A stretch of DNA of 60,124 nt from Rhodococcus qingshengii (GCF_021025955.1 NZ_JAJNCL010000006.1:321751-381874); one strand, 5' to 3'; numbered from the stretch's first letter, positions 1-13,046 are shown. Program-made: numbers and translations. Notes: generated by a model not told the origin, from the letters alone.

Positions 1-52
1 AGGTGCTAGTGTCCTATTAACGGACGTGGGGGTTCAAGTCCCCCCTCGGACA
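1..52 (+). tRNA. tRNA-Leu, 3' part (window starts in the anticodon)
   Basis: The sequence contains the end of an anticodon loop, its 3' stem GCTAG, a long variable arm pairing GTCC with GGAC, a T arm with GGGGG/TTCAAGT/CCCCC, and a 3' acceptor strand CTCGGAC followed by discriminator A at 52. A long variable arm means a class II tRNA. The first two bases, AG, fall at anticodon positions 35-36, which fits a NAG anticodon reading CUN leucine codons. CCA is not encoded. The 5' half lies outside the window. Confidence 0.85.
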
Positions 53-72
53 CTCTGTGTTGAGACAGACAG

Positions 73-105
73 GAAAAGCTCCGGTTCATCGAACCGGAGC
101 TTTTC
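73..105 (+). terminator. Strong hairpin terminator after tRNA-Leu
   Basis: A perfect 15-bp stem (GAAAAGCTCCGGTTC with its complement) encloses a 3-base loop and ends in a T run. It lies 20 bases after the tRNA and before the next gene, so it most likely ends the tRNA transcript. The A-rich 5' arm could let it work from either side. Confidence 0.85.
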
Positions 106-160
106 TCGTAATTGGCGAAGTTCCCGAACCAGGGAGCAGTCCGCGCGAGCGGCGATCGAG

Positions 161-1702
161 ATGGAACAGAAGTTCGAAGTGGATACAGACACCAAGAAGT
201 CGGATGCACTGCAGGCAGATTCGCTGGAAACAGCCGATTCAGAATCTGCGCGAGCCGAACTCACCGGACTCGACCCCGCAGAACTCGAAATCTGCTTGAA
301 GGTCCTTTCCGAAGCCGCCGAACTCGACGACGAGCATCCCGATTCGATCACCATGCAGCGCGCTGTCGGCCATCTGTTCAAGCGACTCAAGAAGAAGCGC
401 CGCCTCGCTTCGCGCGCAGCCGTCAACGAAGCCGACCGCCAAGTGGTCGCCGCGACGGCGACCGGTTCACCCGATCGCATCGACGACGAAACCGCCGGCA
501 TTCCGATCAAGTCGAATACCGCGGGCGCTTCCGCCGGCACGCTCATCAAGGCGCGGCCGTGCTACATCTGCAAGCAGCGCTACACCGCAGTCGACGCCTT
601 CTACCACCAACTGTGCCCCGATTGCGCTGCCACCAGCCGCAGCAAACGTGACGCGAGCACTGATCTCACCGGCCGACGCGCACTTCTCACCGGCGGCCGC
701 GCGAAGATCGGCATGTACATCGCGTTGCGCCTGCTGCGTGACGGCGCACATCTGACGATCACGACGCGATTCCCCAACGACGCGATCCGCCGATTCAAGG
801 CGATGGAAGACAGCAACGACTGGATTCATCGTCTGCGCATCGTCGGCATCGACCTCCGCGACCCCGCCCAGGTTGTTGCACTCGCGGATTCTGTTGCCGC
901 ACAAGGTCCACTCGACATCCTCATCAACAACGCCGCACAAACAGTTCGACGCTCCCCCGGTGCTTACGGCGCTTTGGTGGACGCCGAGTCCGGTGCACTG
1001 CCTGCCGGTGAACTGCCCGATGTCCTGACCTTCGGCAAGACGAGCGACGCTCACCCCGCGGCGCTGGCCGGATCGCTGTCGGACGTCGCGAGCATCACCT
1101 CCGGAAATCTCTCGGCCGACGCGGTCAGTTCGCTCGCTCTCGTCGCCAAGTCGGCGTCGCCCGATCGCATCGAGCAGGGCATCGCCATCGACGCGGGCGG
1201 GCTGCTGCCCGACCTCGCGCACACCAACAGCTGGGTCCAGACCGTCGAAGAGGTCGATCCGATCGAGCTTCTCGAAGTCCAGCTCTGCAACTCGGTCGCG
1301 CCCTTCATCCTCGTTTCGCGCTTGCGCCCGTCGATGGCCGCGGCCGCTGCACGACGAAAGTACGTCGTGAATGTTTCCGCCATGGAGGGCCAGTTCAGCC
1401 GCGCGTACAAGGGGCCCGGCCACCCGCACACCAACATGGCCAAGGCAGCACTGAACATGCTGACCCGCACCAGCTCCAAGGAAATGCTCGACGACGGCAT
1501 CCTCATGACCGCCGTCGACACCGGCTGGATCACCGACGAACGCCCGCACTTCACCAAGATGCGTCTGGCCGACGAAGGTTTTCACGCACCACTCGACCTC
1601 GTCGACGGTGCCGCCCGCGTCTACGACCCCATCGTTCAGGGTGAACTGGGCGTCGACCTACACGGCTGCTTCCTCAAGGACTACAAACCTTCGCCGTGGT
1701 GA
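161..1702 (+). CDS. SDR-family oxidoreductase with N-terminal extension and zinc-ribbon-like motif
   Basis: The protein is 513 aa from ATG 161. An in-frame start at 26 would lie inside the tRNA, so it is not used. The N-terminal ~130 residues are charged and of unknown fold. A C-x2-C...C-x2-C pair (CYICKQ, CPDCA) follows near residues 134-156, and then a Rossmann domain with TGGRAKIG in place of the classical TGxxxGxG and the typical NNAA motif. Near the active site the sequence is HPHTNMAKAAL: the lysine of YxxxK is present but Thr stands where the catalytic Tyr is expected. It is about twice the usual SDR length. The fold call is firm; substrate and activity are unknown. Confidence 0.8.
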   Translation: MEQKFEVDTDTKKSDALQADSLETADSESARAELTGLDPAELEICLKVLSEAAELDDEHPDSITMQRAVGHLFKRLKKKRRLASRAAVNEADRQVVAATATGSPDRIDDETAGIPIKSNTAGASAGTLIKARPCYICKQRYTAVDAFYHQLCPDCAATSRSKRDASTDLTGRRALLTGGRAKIGMYIALRLLRDGAHLTITTRFPNDAIRRFKAMEDSNDWIHRLRIVGIDLRDPAQVVALADSVAAQGPLDILINNAAQTVRRSPGAYGALVDAESGALPAGELPDVLTFGKTSDAHPAALAGSLSDVASITSGNLSADAVSSLALVAKSASPDRIEQGIAIDAGGLLPDLAHTNSWVQTVEEVDPIELLEVQLCNSVAPFILVSRLRPSMAAAAARRKYVVNVSAMEGQFSRAYKGPGHPHTNMAKAALNMLTRTSSKEMLDDGILMTAVDTGWITDERPHFTKMRLADEGFHAPLDLVDGAARVYDPIVQGELGVDLHGCFLKDYKPSPW

Positions 1703-1859
1703 TGGGCGGCACGCCGCCTTCGTGATGGGCGGCACGCCCGCGCCCCGGTGTGGCGATTTCGTCACCGCCAAACCCCCGTGTCGAGCAGCTCATTTCAGGT
1801 AGGGCACAGCATTGCAGGCGATAATGGACTGCGAACCTGCTCACCGACTCGGAGGAACC

Positions 1860-2291
1860 ATGACGATCGCCGTCGTACACAAGGACAGCCCGGAAGGCCG
1901 CGCCGCAATCGTGGCCGCTGCACGGGAATCCGTGGGTCGAAGCGAGGAACTCCTGGTTCTGCACGTCCTGGACGACGTCAACATCGGAGACACCGTCAGC
2001 ATCGGAAACACCGAGGATGATCGGGCCGCTCTTCGCGGCGAGATCCAGTCGGCACTCGACGCCGGTGGATTCTCGGAGACGAGGTGGGATCTGCGCACCA
2101 CCGAGCACGACGGCGATCCGGTGACCGCGCTCGTCAACCTGGTGCACTGCGCGGGTGTCGATCTCCTGATCGTCGGAACGCGCCGGATGTCCCCCATCGG
2201 CAAGTTCCTGCTCGAACGCCCGCTGCAACGCCTGTTGCTCGAAGTCGAGGCTCCGATCCTCGTCGTCAAGGAACCCCTCCCCGCCGAGTGA
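1860..2291 (+). CDS. Universal stress protein family protein
   Basis: This 143-aa single UspA domain starts at ATG 1860, chosen for the GGAGG ribosome site just upstream rather than the longer frame from 1812. It begins MTIAVVHKDSPEG, where the usual conserved Asp of the first strand motif is missing. It ends with a strand resembling the family's APILVVK. The usual ATP-binding G-x2-G-x9-G-S/T is replaced by GTRRMSPIGKFLL, so it probably belongs to the non-ATP-binding UspA type. The role is general stress adaptation by family; nothing here identifies a signal. Confidence 0.8.
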   Translation: MTIAVVHKDSPEGRAAIVAAARESVGRSEELLVLHVLDDVNIGDTVSIGNTEDDRAALRGEIQSALDAGGFSETRWDLRTTEHDGDPVTALVNLVHCAGVDLLIVGTRRMSPIGKFLLERPLQRLLLEVEAPILVVKEPLPAE

Positions 2292-2335
2292 CCTCGGTCA
2301 CATCACTTTCGGGTACTCGTTTGTAGGCTGGCTCC

Positions 2336-3586
2336 ATGACTGGAACCTCGCCCGCCCGAGAACTCGACATCATCGTCTACGGAGCGAGCGGCTTCGTCGG
2401 GAAGCTACTCGCCGACTACCTGGTCAAACACGCGCCCGAAGGTACGAAGATCGGTCTCGGCGGCCGCTCGCTCGAGAAGTTGGCAGCCACTCGCGCCGAT
2501 CTGGGTACCGCCGCTGCCGATCTCCCCCTGATCATCGCCGACGCCGACGACGCCACGGCGCTGAAGGCGCTCGCGCAGCGAACCCGGGTCGTCGCCACCA
2601 CGGTCGGCCCGTACGCCAAGTACGGTCACGCTCTGGTACACGAATGCGCCTCCGCCGGAACTCATTACGTTGATCTCACCGGAGAGGTGCTGTTCCATCG
2701 CGAGAGCATCGACGCCAATCACGAGCTCGCGGTCTCGACCGGCGCAAAGATCGTGCATTCCTGCGGATTCGATTCCATCCCTTCCGATCTCGGAGTTCAC
2801 GTCCTCCACGAGAAGGTCGCCGCCGACGGCGCCGGCGAGCTCACCGACACAACCCTGGTGGTCACGGCACTGCGCGGCGGCGTCAGCGGTGGCACGATCG
2901 ATTCGCTTCGCAACCAGATCGACGTGTCGAAAGACGATGCGCGCCTGCGGAAACTCGCCGCCTCGCCGTACTCACTGAGCCCCGATCGTGATCGGGAGCC
3001 CGAACTCGGACGCCAAAGCGACGTGAGCGTGGTCGACGGCAAGAAGATCGATCCTTCGCTGAAGGGGTGGAAGGCACCGTTCGTGATGGCGTCGTACAAC
3101 ACACGAGTCGTCCGTCGCAGCAACGCGCTCCGAGAGTGGGCGTACGGCAAGAAGTTCAAGTACAGCGAGGTGATGAGTGTCGGTTCTTCGGTGGTGTCAC
3201 CGGTAATCGCGGGCGGAGTGGCGGTCAGCCTCGGTGCGCTGGTCGCCGGACTCGCCCTTCCCCCGACGCGCTTCCTTCTCGACAAGGTATTACCGGCTCC
3301 CGGCGAAGGTCCGAGCGAGAGCACCCAGAAGAAGGGTCACTTCACGCTCGATGTGTTCACCACGACCACGACCGGCGCTCGATACGCGTCACGAGTGAAA
3401 GCGAAGGGCGACCCGGGATACAGCGCGACGGCGGTAATGCTCGGCGAATCTGCGTTGTCGTTGGCGAAGGACTACAAGGATCTCCCCCCGGCCACCGGCG
3501 TTTTGACACCCGCGACAGCGCTCGGCGACGTCCTGGTCGAGCGTCTACGCGCGGCTGGTTTCGAGATTTCCGCACGCAAACTCTAG
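2336..3586 (+). CDS. Saccharopine dehydrogenase-like / trans-acting enoyl reductase family protein
   Basis: The protein has 416 aa. It starts with a Rossmann nucleotide-binding motif (YGASGFVGKLLADYL) near residues 14-28, followed by HSCGFDSIPSDLG, which is typical of the actinobacterial saccharopine dehydrogenase-like family that includes M. tuberculosis Rv2449c and the trans-acting enoyl reductase Rv2953. A hydrophobic stretch around residues 285-310 may touch the membrane. Family members act in lipid metabolism, and true saccharopine (lysine) metabolism is unlikely. It stands alone between the stress protein and glcB. The specific substrate cannot be told from sequence. Confidence 0.8.
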   Translation: MTGTSPARELDIIVYGASGFVGKLLADYLVKHAPEGTKIGLGGRSLEKLAATRADLGTAAADLPLIIADADDATALKALAQRTRVVATTVGPYAKYGHALVHECASAGTHYVDLTGEVLFHRESIDANHELAVSTGAKIVHSCGFDSIPSDLGVHVLHEKVAADGAGELTDTTLVVTALRGGVSGGTIDSLRNQIDVSKDDARLRKLAASPYSLSPDRDREPELGRQSDVSVVDGKKIDPSLKGWKAPFVMASYNTRVVRRSNALREWAYGKKFKYSEVMSVGSSVVSPVIAGGVAVSLGALVAGLALPPTRFLLDKVLPAPGEGPSESTQKKGHFTLDVFTTTTTGARYASRVKAKGDPGYSATAVMLGESALSLAKDYKDLPPATGVLTPATALGDVLVERLRAAGFEISARKL

Positions 3587-3738
3587 ACAGAACGAATTTC
3601 ACTTGATCGTTTCAGCTCTTCGCGCCCGATTATCGCAGCTCAGGGCGCGGACAGCGGTGGGAATACTCCCAGGTAACATTGATGTTGGTTCATGGCATCC
3701 ATATGTGGTGCTCCGCTTTCGGAAAAGTGAGGCTATTC

Positions 3739-5922
3739 ATGACTGAGCGCGTTCAGGTCGGCAGTCTTCAGGTTGCCAAGGTTCTCTACGACTTCGTGGT
3801 CGAGGAGGCTCTTCCCGGCACCGGTGTAGATGGCGAGACGTTCTGGGCCGGCGCCGACAAGGTCATCACCGAGCTCGCACCGAAGAACCGCGACTTGCTT
3901 GCCAAGCGTGACGATCTGCAGGCTCAGATCGATCAGTGGCATCGCGATCATGCCGGCGCTCCCATCGACGCCGCCGCATACAAGGCGTTCCTGCAGGAGA
4001 TCGGTTACCTCCTGCCGACGCCTGCCGAATTCTCGGTCACCACAGCGAACGTCGACACTGAGATCACCTCGACGGCCGGCCCGCAGTTGGTCGTGCCGAT
4101 CCTCAACGCGCGCTTCGCACTCAACGCGTCCAACGCCCGCTGGGGTTCGTTGTACGACGCGCTGTACGGCACCAACGCCATCTCCGAGGAGAACGGCGCC
4201 GAGAAGGGTTCCGGCTACAACAAGGTCCGCGGCGACAAGGTCATCGCCTGGGCACGTGAATTCCTCGATGCGGCAGCACCTCTCGCGTCAGGATCGCATG
4301 CAGATTCAACCAAGTACGTTGTCGACGGCAGTGAACTGAAGATCACGTTGGCAGACGGTACTGTCACCACGCTCGCCCAGCCGGAGAAGTTCGTCGGCTA
4401 CCTCGGCGAGAAAGACCCACCCACGAGCATCCTGCTGCTCAACAACGGCCTGCATGCCGAGATTCAGATCGACGCCTCGTCCCCGATCGGCAGCACCGAC
4501 GCTGCGGGCGTCAAGGACGTCGTTCTCGAATCCGCCGTCACCACGATCATGGACTTCGAGGACTCGGTCGCCGCTGTCGACGCCGACGACAAGGTTGTCG
4601 GTTACCGAAACTGGTTGGGTCTCAATCGCGGTGACCTGTCCGAGGAGATCAAGAAGGGCGCCAAGTCCTTCACCCGCACGCTCAACGGCGACCGTAAGTA
4701 CACCGCCGTCGACGGCAGCGAACTCAGCCTGCACGGTCGTTCGCTCCTGTTCGTCCGCAACGTCGGTCACCTCATGACCAACCCCGCGATCCTCGACGCC
4801 GACGGCAACGAGGTCCCCGAGGGCATCCTCGACGCGTTGATCACCAGCACCTGTGCAGTGCACGGCCTCTCGATCAGTGACGCCAACGGCCCGCTCGACA
4901 ACAGCCGCACCGGCTCGATCTACATCGTCAAGCCCAAGCAGCACGGCCCTGAGGAAGTTGCCTTCACCACCGAACTGTTCGGTCGTGTCGAGCAGGTCCT
5001 CGGGCTTCCGGAGAACACGCTCAAGGTCGGCATCATGGACGAGGAGCGTCGTACGACGGTCAACCTCGCTGCCTGCATCAAGGAAGCCAGCGACCGCGTG
5101 GTGTTCATCAACACCGGCTTCCTCGACCGCACCGGCGACGAGATCCACACGTCCATGGAAGCCGGCGCGATGGTGCGCAAGGCAGAGATGAAGAAGCAGA
5201 AGTGGATCGGCGCCTACGAGGACTGGAACGTCGACACCGGTCTGGCGTGCGGTCTGCAGGGCAAGGCGCAGATCGGCAAGGGCATGTGGGCCATGACCGA
5301 GTTGATGGCGGACATGCTCGAGCAGAAGATCGGCCACCCCAAGGCCGGCGCCAACACCGCGTGGGTTCCGTCGCCGACCGGCGCAACGCTGCACGCGACG
5401 CACTACCATCGCGTCGACGTGTTCGCTGTTCAGGACAGCCTGAAGGGTAAGCCTCGCGCAAGCGTCGACGACATCCTGACCATCCCGCTCGCTCCCAGCA
5501 CCGACTGGACGGATGCGGAGAAGAAGGAAGAGCTCGACAACAACTGCCAGTCCATCCTCGGTTACGTCGTCCGCTGGATCGACGCGGGCGTCGGCTGCTC
5601 CAAGGTTCCCGACATCCACGATGTCGCGCTCATGGAGGATCGCGCCACGCTGCGCATCTCGAGCCAGCTGCTCGCCAACTGGCTGCGTCACGGCATCGTC
5701 AGCGAGAGCGACGTTGTCAGTGCACTCGAGCGCATGGCCCCGGTTGTCGACCGTCAGAACGAGGGCGACGCCGAGTACCGCAACATGGCACCTGATTTCG
5801 ATTCCAACATCGCGTTCCAGGCTGCCAAGGAACTCATCCTCGAAGGCGCGAAGCAGCCCAGCGGATACACGGAGCCGATCCTGCATCGCCGCCGCCGCGA
5901 GTACAAGGCTGCCAACGCCTGA
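3739..5922 (+). CDS. glcB: Malate synthase G
   Basis: The protein condenses glyoxylate with acetyl-CoA to malate, the second step of the glyoxylate shunt, in the cytoplasm. It has 727 aa from ATG 3739 ([10 protein letters not shown]), close to the length of actinobacterial GlcB. A longer frame from 3679 has no family support. Signature segments are [15 protein letters not shown] (from residue 271), the TIM-barrel core, and [18 protein letters not shown] near the C-terminus. The first ~60 residues align by eye with M. tuberculosis GlcB. It is transcribed alone, with a strong hairpin after it. Confidence 0.97.
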   Translation: MTERVQVGSLQVAKVLYDFVVEEALPGTGVDGETFWAGADKVITELAPKNRDLLAKRDDLQAQIDQWHRDHAGAPIDAAAYKAFLQEIGYLLPTPAEFSVTTANVDTEITSTAGPQLVVPILNARFALNASNARWGSLYDALYGTNAISEENGAEKGSGYNKVRGDKVIAWAREFLDAAAPLASGSHADSTKYVVDGSELKITLADGTVTTLAQPEKFVGYLGEKDPPTSILLLNNGLHAEIQIDASSPIGSTDAAGVKDVVLESAVTTIMDFEDSVAAVDADDKVVGYRNWLGLNRGDLSEEIKKGAKSFTRTLNGDRKYTAVDGSELSLHGRSLLFVRNVGHLMTNPAILDADGNEVPEGILDALITSTCAVHGLSISDANGPLDNSRTGSIYIVKPKQHGPEEVAFTTELFGRVEQVLGLPENTLKVGIMDEERRTTVNLAACIKEASDRVVFINTGFLDRTGDEIHTSMEAGAMVRKAEMKKQKWIGAYEDWNVDTGLACGLQGKAQIGKGMWAMTELMADMLEQKIGHPKAGANTAWVPSPTGATLHATHYHRVDVFAVQDSLKGKPRASVDDILTIPLAPSTDWTDAEKKEELDNNCQSILGYVVRWIDAGVGCSKVPDIHDVALMEDRATLRISSQLLANWLRHGIVSESDVVSALERMAPVVDRQNEGDAEYRNMAPDFDSNIAFQAAKELILEGAKQPSGYTEPILHRRRREYKAANA

Positions 5923-5952
5923 TTTCACCTTCTTCGAACTCGAAGCTGAACC

Positions 5953-5992
5953 CGAACAGCCTCGGCACCGCTCCCGGTGTCGAGGCTGTTCG
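5953..5992 (+). terminator. Hairpin after glcB
   Basis: An 18-bp near-perfect stem (CGAACAGCCTCGGCACCG and its complement with one G-T pair) encloses the loop CTCC, about 30 bases after the glcB stop. There is no long T run, as is usual in high-GC actinobacteria. It probably ends glcB transcription before the VWA gene. Confidence 0.7.
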
Positions 5993-6081
5993 CGTAGGCC
6001 CCGAAGTTTCGTCACTAGACTGGCCGAGGACACAGTCCGTTCAACAGACATTCTTCGAGTGACCAAGGTAGGGCAAGGTAC

Positions 6082-7776
6082 GTGGGCGAACATCGCGGCG
6101 GGTCAGGCGCCAGAGGTATCAGCAAGGGGCCGATTCTCGTCGTCGTGCTGATCGTCTTGATCGTGGCAGGCTTCTTCGGATGGAAGGCCCTCAGCAACCG
6201 GATCGACGATCAGGGACAGCAGGCAGCCGGCACGTGCGTCGAAGGCAACAAGACGCTCGACGTCACCGCGGATCCGTCCATCGCCCCGCAGGTCGAGGAA
6301 CTGGCCAAGCGGTACACCCAGACCTCGCCGGTGGTGCGTGATCACTGTATCGCCGTCGTGGTGCACGGTGCGCCGTCCGCGTCAGTCTCGACGGCACTCG
6401 AAGCCGGTCCGGCGGCACCCTGGGACGACGCAGCATTGGGACCGCGTCCCTCCCTGTGGATCCCGACGAGTTCGTTCGAACTCGCGCCACTGTCGGGCAA
6501 GGCCGTGATCAACGGTGATCCTCGCTCGCTCGCGAGTTCCCCGATCGTTCTGGCAGCCGGCCCCGAGACCGCGGCAGCATTAGCCAGCGCAGCATCGAGT
6601 TGGAAGTCATTGCCTTCGGATCTGACGGTTGCCCTGCCAGTCGGAAGTACCGAAACTTCGATGGCGGCACAGGCAATCGCTGCCGACGTCGCCGATGCGG
6701 GTGCCGGTCCGGTCACGACGGATCAGGCGAAGTCCGCCCAGGTCAACGCTGCGCTCAGTGCGCGGGCGTTGCAATTCCAATCGTTGCCGACTCCCCCCAC
6801 GTCCACCGCCGAAGCCCTCGGGGCACTGAGCGCCGGAACACCGGATTCGGTGAAAGCCGTTCCGGCCACGGAACAGTCGATAGCGCAGAGCGCGAACGCT
6901 GCGATGACGACGTACTCCCCCGCCGGCGCAACGCCAGTCGCGGACTATCCGGCGGTCATCGTCTCGGGCAGCGGGATCGACGAAACCGCGTCGCGCGCAG
7001 CGGCACAGTTTGCCGATTTCATGCGTGAGCCGAATCAGTCACAGTTGTTCGTCGGCGCCGGTTTCCGGGTCGAGGGTCAAGATCTTCCTGATCTCGGTGC
7101 GGTGTCTCCGGCCAAGATCTCGTCCACGTTGAAACCGGCTTCGGCCGAAACCGCAGCTGCGCTCGGTGACATCGTCGCCAATCCGGTCTCTCCGCGTAGT
7201 GCGACCATCTTGATGGACACGTCGGCGTCGATGGGTACCGACGACGGTGGCACTACCCGCTTGGCGAACATTGCCGCGGCAGTGAACACCCAATTGGGTC
7301 GCAGCCCTGACGCTTCGGACATCGGCCTTCGCGAGTTCAGCACGGGCACCGACGGAAAACCGTCCGAGCGCATCCTGGTTCCGGGCGGTTCACTGTCCGA
7401 GCCGAATCGGCGTGCCACCATCACCGATTTCCTCAACGGGCTTCGGGCCGGCGGAAAGACTTCCAAGTATCCGGCGCTTGCCGGCTCCTACACAGCCGCC
7501 GTGGACGGTTTCGACGCGGGGCGCGTCAACTCGGTGCTGCTGATCACCTCGAGTACACCTGACGAATCCACCACGACGCGAGCCGAACTGCTCAGCGCGA
7601 TCGCGGCTGCGGGCAATCCGTCGCGTCCGGTACAGGTCGACGTTATCGTCGTCGGTGCGGGCGACGACGTCTCCACACTCCAAGACGTCTCGGATCGGAC
7701 GGGCGGAACATTGGTTCGGGTCGATTCGACGTCCGACCCCGCTCTCGCGGCCGCAGTGACCAAGATGCTGTCCTGA
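6082..7776 (+). CDS. Membrane-anchored substrate-binding-like and VWA-domain protein
   Basis: This 564-aa protein starts at GTG 6082. One N-terminal membrane helix (about residues 17-37, GPILVVVLIVLIVAGFF) puts the rest outside the cell. The middle resembles a periplasmic solute-binding domain. The C-terminal von Willebrand A domain starts near residue 374 with a MIDAS motif, MDTSASMG. This architecture occurs beside malate synthase in mycobacteria (Rv1836c position). The next gene overlaps its stop by one base, so the two are cotranscribed. Its ligand is unknown; VWA domains usually bind protein partners through a divalent metal. Confidence 0.85.
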   Translation: MGEHRGGSGARGISKGPILVVVLIVLIVAGFFGWKALSNRIDDQGQQAAGTCVEGNKTLDVTADPSIAPQVEELAKRYTQTSPVVRDHCIAVVVHGAPSASVSTALEAGPAAPWDDAALGPRPSLWIPTSSFELAPLSGKAVINGDPRSLASSPIVLAAGPETAAALASAASSWKSLPSDLTVALPVGSTETSMAAQAIAADVADAGAGPVTTDQAKSAQVNAALSARALQFQSLPTPPTSTAEALGALSAGTPDSVKAVPATEQSIAQSANAAMTTYSPAGATPVADYPAVIVSGSGIDETASRAAAQFADFMREPNQSQLFVGAGFRVEGQDLPDLGAVSPAKISSTLKPASAETAAALGDIVANPVSPRSATILMDTSASMGTDDGGTTRLANIAAAVNTQLGRSPDASDIGLREFSTGTDGKPSERILVPGGSLSEPNRRATITDFLNGLRAGGKTSKYPALAGSYTAAVDGFDAGRVNSVLLITSSTPDESTTTRAELLSAIAAAGNPSRPVQVDVIVVGAGDDVSTLQDVSDRTGGTLVRVDSTSDPALAAAVTKMLS

Positions 7777-8924
7777 TGGGGCGCGTCGCGGTTTTTGCAG
7801 TCCTTCTCGCCCTTCTGACCTGGTTCCTGCACCGCAGACTCGTTCGCGCCACCGGCATCCCGAGGCGATGGGCTCGTCTTGCCGACACTGCGCTTGTCGT
7901 CTTGGCGGTCTCGACGCTCATCGGGGTCGGCAGCGGCGAAATCTTCCCGACGTCCTGGGCGCAACCGATCGGATTTCTCGGATGGGTCTGGCTGGCTTCG
8001 TGGCTGTACCTGATTCCCGGACTGCTCGTGATCGGCCTGTTTGCCGGGATCAGTCGACTACGTGCACGCCGGACGGATACCACGACCGAAGTCGACCCGG
8101 CCAAGCGTCGTACGTTGCAGTTGGCCACGGCGGCAGTCACTCTCGCGGCGATCGGCACCGCCGGCTACGGCGTCTACGAGGCGTCGGGCCCCAAGATTTC
8201 CCGCGTCCGCGTGCCGCTCGCTCGCCTACCTGAGGGCTTCGAAGGATACCGGATCGCCTTGATCACCGACCTGCACGTGGGACCGGCCCGCGGGGTCGAC
8301 TTCACCCGCAAGGTGGTCGAAATCGTCAACGCGCAGGATGTCGATCTGATCGCGATCGGCGGCGATCTCGTGGACGGCACCGTCGCAAAAGTTGCTCCCG
8401 ATCTTGCTCCGCTCGCCAATCTTCAGGCGCCGGACGGAATCTTCGGAGTCAGCGGAAACCACGAGTTCTACGCGGACGACGGTGGCAAATGGCTCGACGT
8501 GTGGGAATCATTGGGGATCACGACGCTTCGCAACAGCCGCGCCTCGATCCAGCATGACGGCGACACCATCGACATCGTGGGCATCCACGACTACACCTCG
8601 CCGGCCCCGTACGAGCCGAACCTTACTGCCGCGCTCGCAGGTCGCGATCCGAATACTTTCGCCTTGCTTCTCGCGCACGAACCACGTCAAGCGATCGAGG
8701 CCTCCGAGATGGGTATCGATCTGCAACTGTCCGGGCACACTCATGGCGGTCAGATGTGGCCGCTGAGGTATCTCGTTCCGCTGCAGCAGCCGTCGGTGCA
8801 AGGCTTGGACAAGGTCGGAAACACAGTGCTGTACACAACGCGTGGCGCCGGGGCTTGGGGCCCGCCGGTACGCGTCGGCGCACCGCCGGAGATCACCGTT
8901 CTCGAACTCGTACGCGAGAGGTGA
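7776..8924 (+). CDS. Membrane metallophosphoesterase
   Basis: The protein has 382 aa, with its ATG overlapping the TGA of the VWA gene (TGATG), so translation is coupled. Three or four hydrophobic helices fill the first ~130 residues. They are followed by a calcineurin-like phosphoesterase domain with all metal-binding motifs: TDLHVG (Asp165, His167), GGDLVDG, GNHEFY, LLAHEP and SGHTHGGQMWP. The family (YkuE/YaeI-like) includes phosphodiesterases acting on nucleotides or lipids such as UDP-diacylglucosamine. The exact substrate is not predictable. The active site probably faces the membrane surface. Confidence 0.9.
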   Translation: MGRVAVFAVLLALLTWFLHRRLVRATGIPRRWARLADTALVVLAVSTLIGVGSGEIFPTSWAQPIGFLGWVWLASWLYLIPGLLVIGLFAGISRLRARRTDTTTEVDPAKRRTLQLATAAVTLAAIGTAGYGVYEASGPKISRVRVPLARLPEGFEGYRIALITDLHVGPARGVDFTRKVVEIVNAQDVDLIAIGGDLVDGTVAKVAPDLAPLANLQAPDGIFGVSGNHEFYADDGGKWLDVWESLGITTLRNSRASIQHDGDTIDIVGIHDYTSPAPYEPNLTAALAGRDPNTFALLLAHEPRQAIEASEMGIDLQLSGHTHGGQMWPLRYLVPLQQPSVQGLDKVGNTVLYTTRGAGAWGPPVRVGAPPEITVLELVRER

Positions 8925-8946
8925 TGATCTCCGGCGGGCACACGGC

Positions 8947-11805
<2,859 letters not shown>

Positions 11806-11857
11806 GACAACTCCCAGACAGATCGGAGGATCAGGACACACACCGACCTGCGGTGTG

Positions 11858-12062
11858 TTCCTCCCCCTCTGTCGCATGCTCGATTCCCGAGCGCCTGAGA
11901 GATTCGGTAGTGACCCGCCAATCGACGGTAGCCACAGCCTTTCCCCGTCGGCGGGTGGGTTGTCCCACCGCTTTCCAGAGGCGTCGGAGCCCGTACGGTC
12001 CTTGGTGCCTGAGAGATTGACGGGGAGGTATTGCTCCTTCGGCGCCCTGATCCCGCTCACCA
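11858..12062 (-). promoter_or_regulatory. Tandem glycine riboswitch upstream of gcvP
   Basis: Read on the minus strand, two copies of the conserved aptamer core AATCTCTCAGGC occur about 120 bases apart. The first follows GCCGAAGGAGCAA and CCTCCCC; the second ends with GACAGAGGGGGAGG. This is the usual two-aptamer glycine riboswitch layout, placed about 55 bases before the gcvP start. Glycine binding should turn on gcvP so that excess glycine is broken down. The limits given are approximate. Confidence 0.92.
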
Positions 12063-12207
12063 CTGGCCTTTGTAACAAAGACTGAAACAAAGACAAGTCG
12101 GTGAATCGGTATCCGAGGCTCTCCCGTACGCCGGCGACGCAGGCCCAGTCTAGTAGACCGAGGCGCCTACCTGCACCGTGGCATCCTCCAAAGAGATGTG
12201 ACGTACG

Positions 12208-12825
12208 TTATCCGGTTTTGCGGCTGGCGCGATTCTTGCGTCGTGAGGCCAACTCGTCTTCCGGGTTGGGGTCACTTTCACCGCCGTCGGCGCGCTCGGC
12301 CGGGAAGTCGGCGATGGTTCCGGTGAGTTCACGCATGGCGCCGCTCACCGCGATGCCGAATACACCCTGCCCACCTTGAAGAAGGTCGACGACCTCTTCG
12401 GGAGACGTGCATTCGTAGACGGTGGTGCCGTCGGAGAAGAGCGTGATGTTGGCAAGATCGCGCACGCCACGCTTGCGCAGGTGGTCGACGGCGACGCGGA
12501 TGTTCTGCAGTGAGATTCCGGTGTCGAGCAGACGCTTCACGATCTTCAGGACAAGGATGTCCTTGAAGGAGTAGAGACGCTGGCTACCGGATCCGGCAGC
12601 GCCGCGGATGGACGGCACGACCAACGATGTCCGTGCCCAGTAGTCGAGTTGGCGATAAGTGATCCCGGCAATCTGGCAAGCGCTGGGTACTCGGTATCCG
12701 ACCAGATCGTCAGGAATGGAGTCGTCCGGGAACAAGCCGGGCTGCAGCTCTTCGGAAGACATTTCTGCAGTCGGATCGGCACTACCGGTTATGCCCGTTC
12801 CGCGCTCATTCGACCGTTCTTCCAC
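12208..12825 (-). CDS. MerR-family regulator (Rv1830/ResR-like)
   Basis: The protein has 205 aa from GTG 12825, with GAGGGAGA upstream. It starts with an acidic tail, then a MerR winged helix near residues 40-110 (GYRVPSACQIAGITYRQLDYW and SQRLYSFKDILVLKIVKRLL), a coiled region, and a basic C-terminus rich in Arg and Lys. Length and position match M. tuberculosis Rv1830, reported as ResR and linked to growth and antibiotic recovery. It has no obvious metal-binding cysteines. A dyad in its 5' region (13047-13066) may be its own operator. Confidence 0.88.
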   Translation of the reverse strand: MEERSNERGTGITGSADPTAEMSSEELQPGLFPDDSIPDDLVGYRVPSACQIAGITYRQLDYWARTSLVVPSIRGAAGSGSQRLYSFKDILVLKIVKRLLDTGISLQNIRVAVDHLRKRGVRDLANITLFSDGTTVYECTSPEEVVDLLQGGQGVFGIAVSGAMRELTGTIADFPAERADGGESDPNPEDELASRRKNRASRKTG

Positions 12826-13046
12826 TGCCGTCTCCCTCTCGCTTCGCCATCATGTAACCAACCTGTGCTATCAGCAGTCACGAGAATCCCGTGCCGACCG
12901 AACTTTCAGATGTGAATCCAAGGCAGGTAATTCCATGAGTGGACTTACCCAGAGTACGCCTCGATCGACAAGGCGAGAAGATCTCCACCGCACGCAACGG
13001 TAAGACCACGAGGGTGCTCGGTCAACGCAACACGCCGACCGAGACT

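Noticed and set aside
1703..1740. Short tandem repeat GTGATGGGCGGCACGCC after the SDR gene
   Set aside because: It is only about 20 bases twice, starting at the stop codon, with no further copies; too little to interpret.
4306..6093. 595-aa frame opposite malate synthase
   Set aside because: It is the antisense shadow of glcB, with typical high-GC mirror composition and no family features.
11806..12096. N-terminal extension of gcvP to 1,049 aa
   Set aside because: The extra codons are the riboswitch; family proteins start at the ADRHVGPN region, and a ribosome site precedes GTG 11805.
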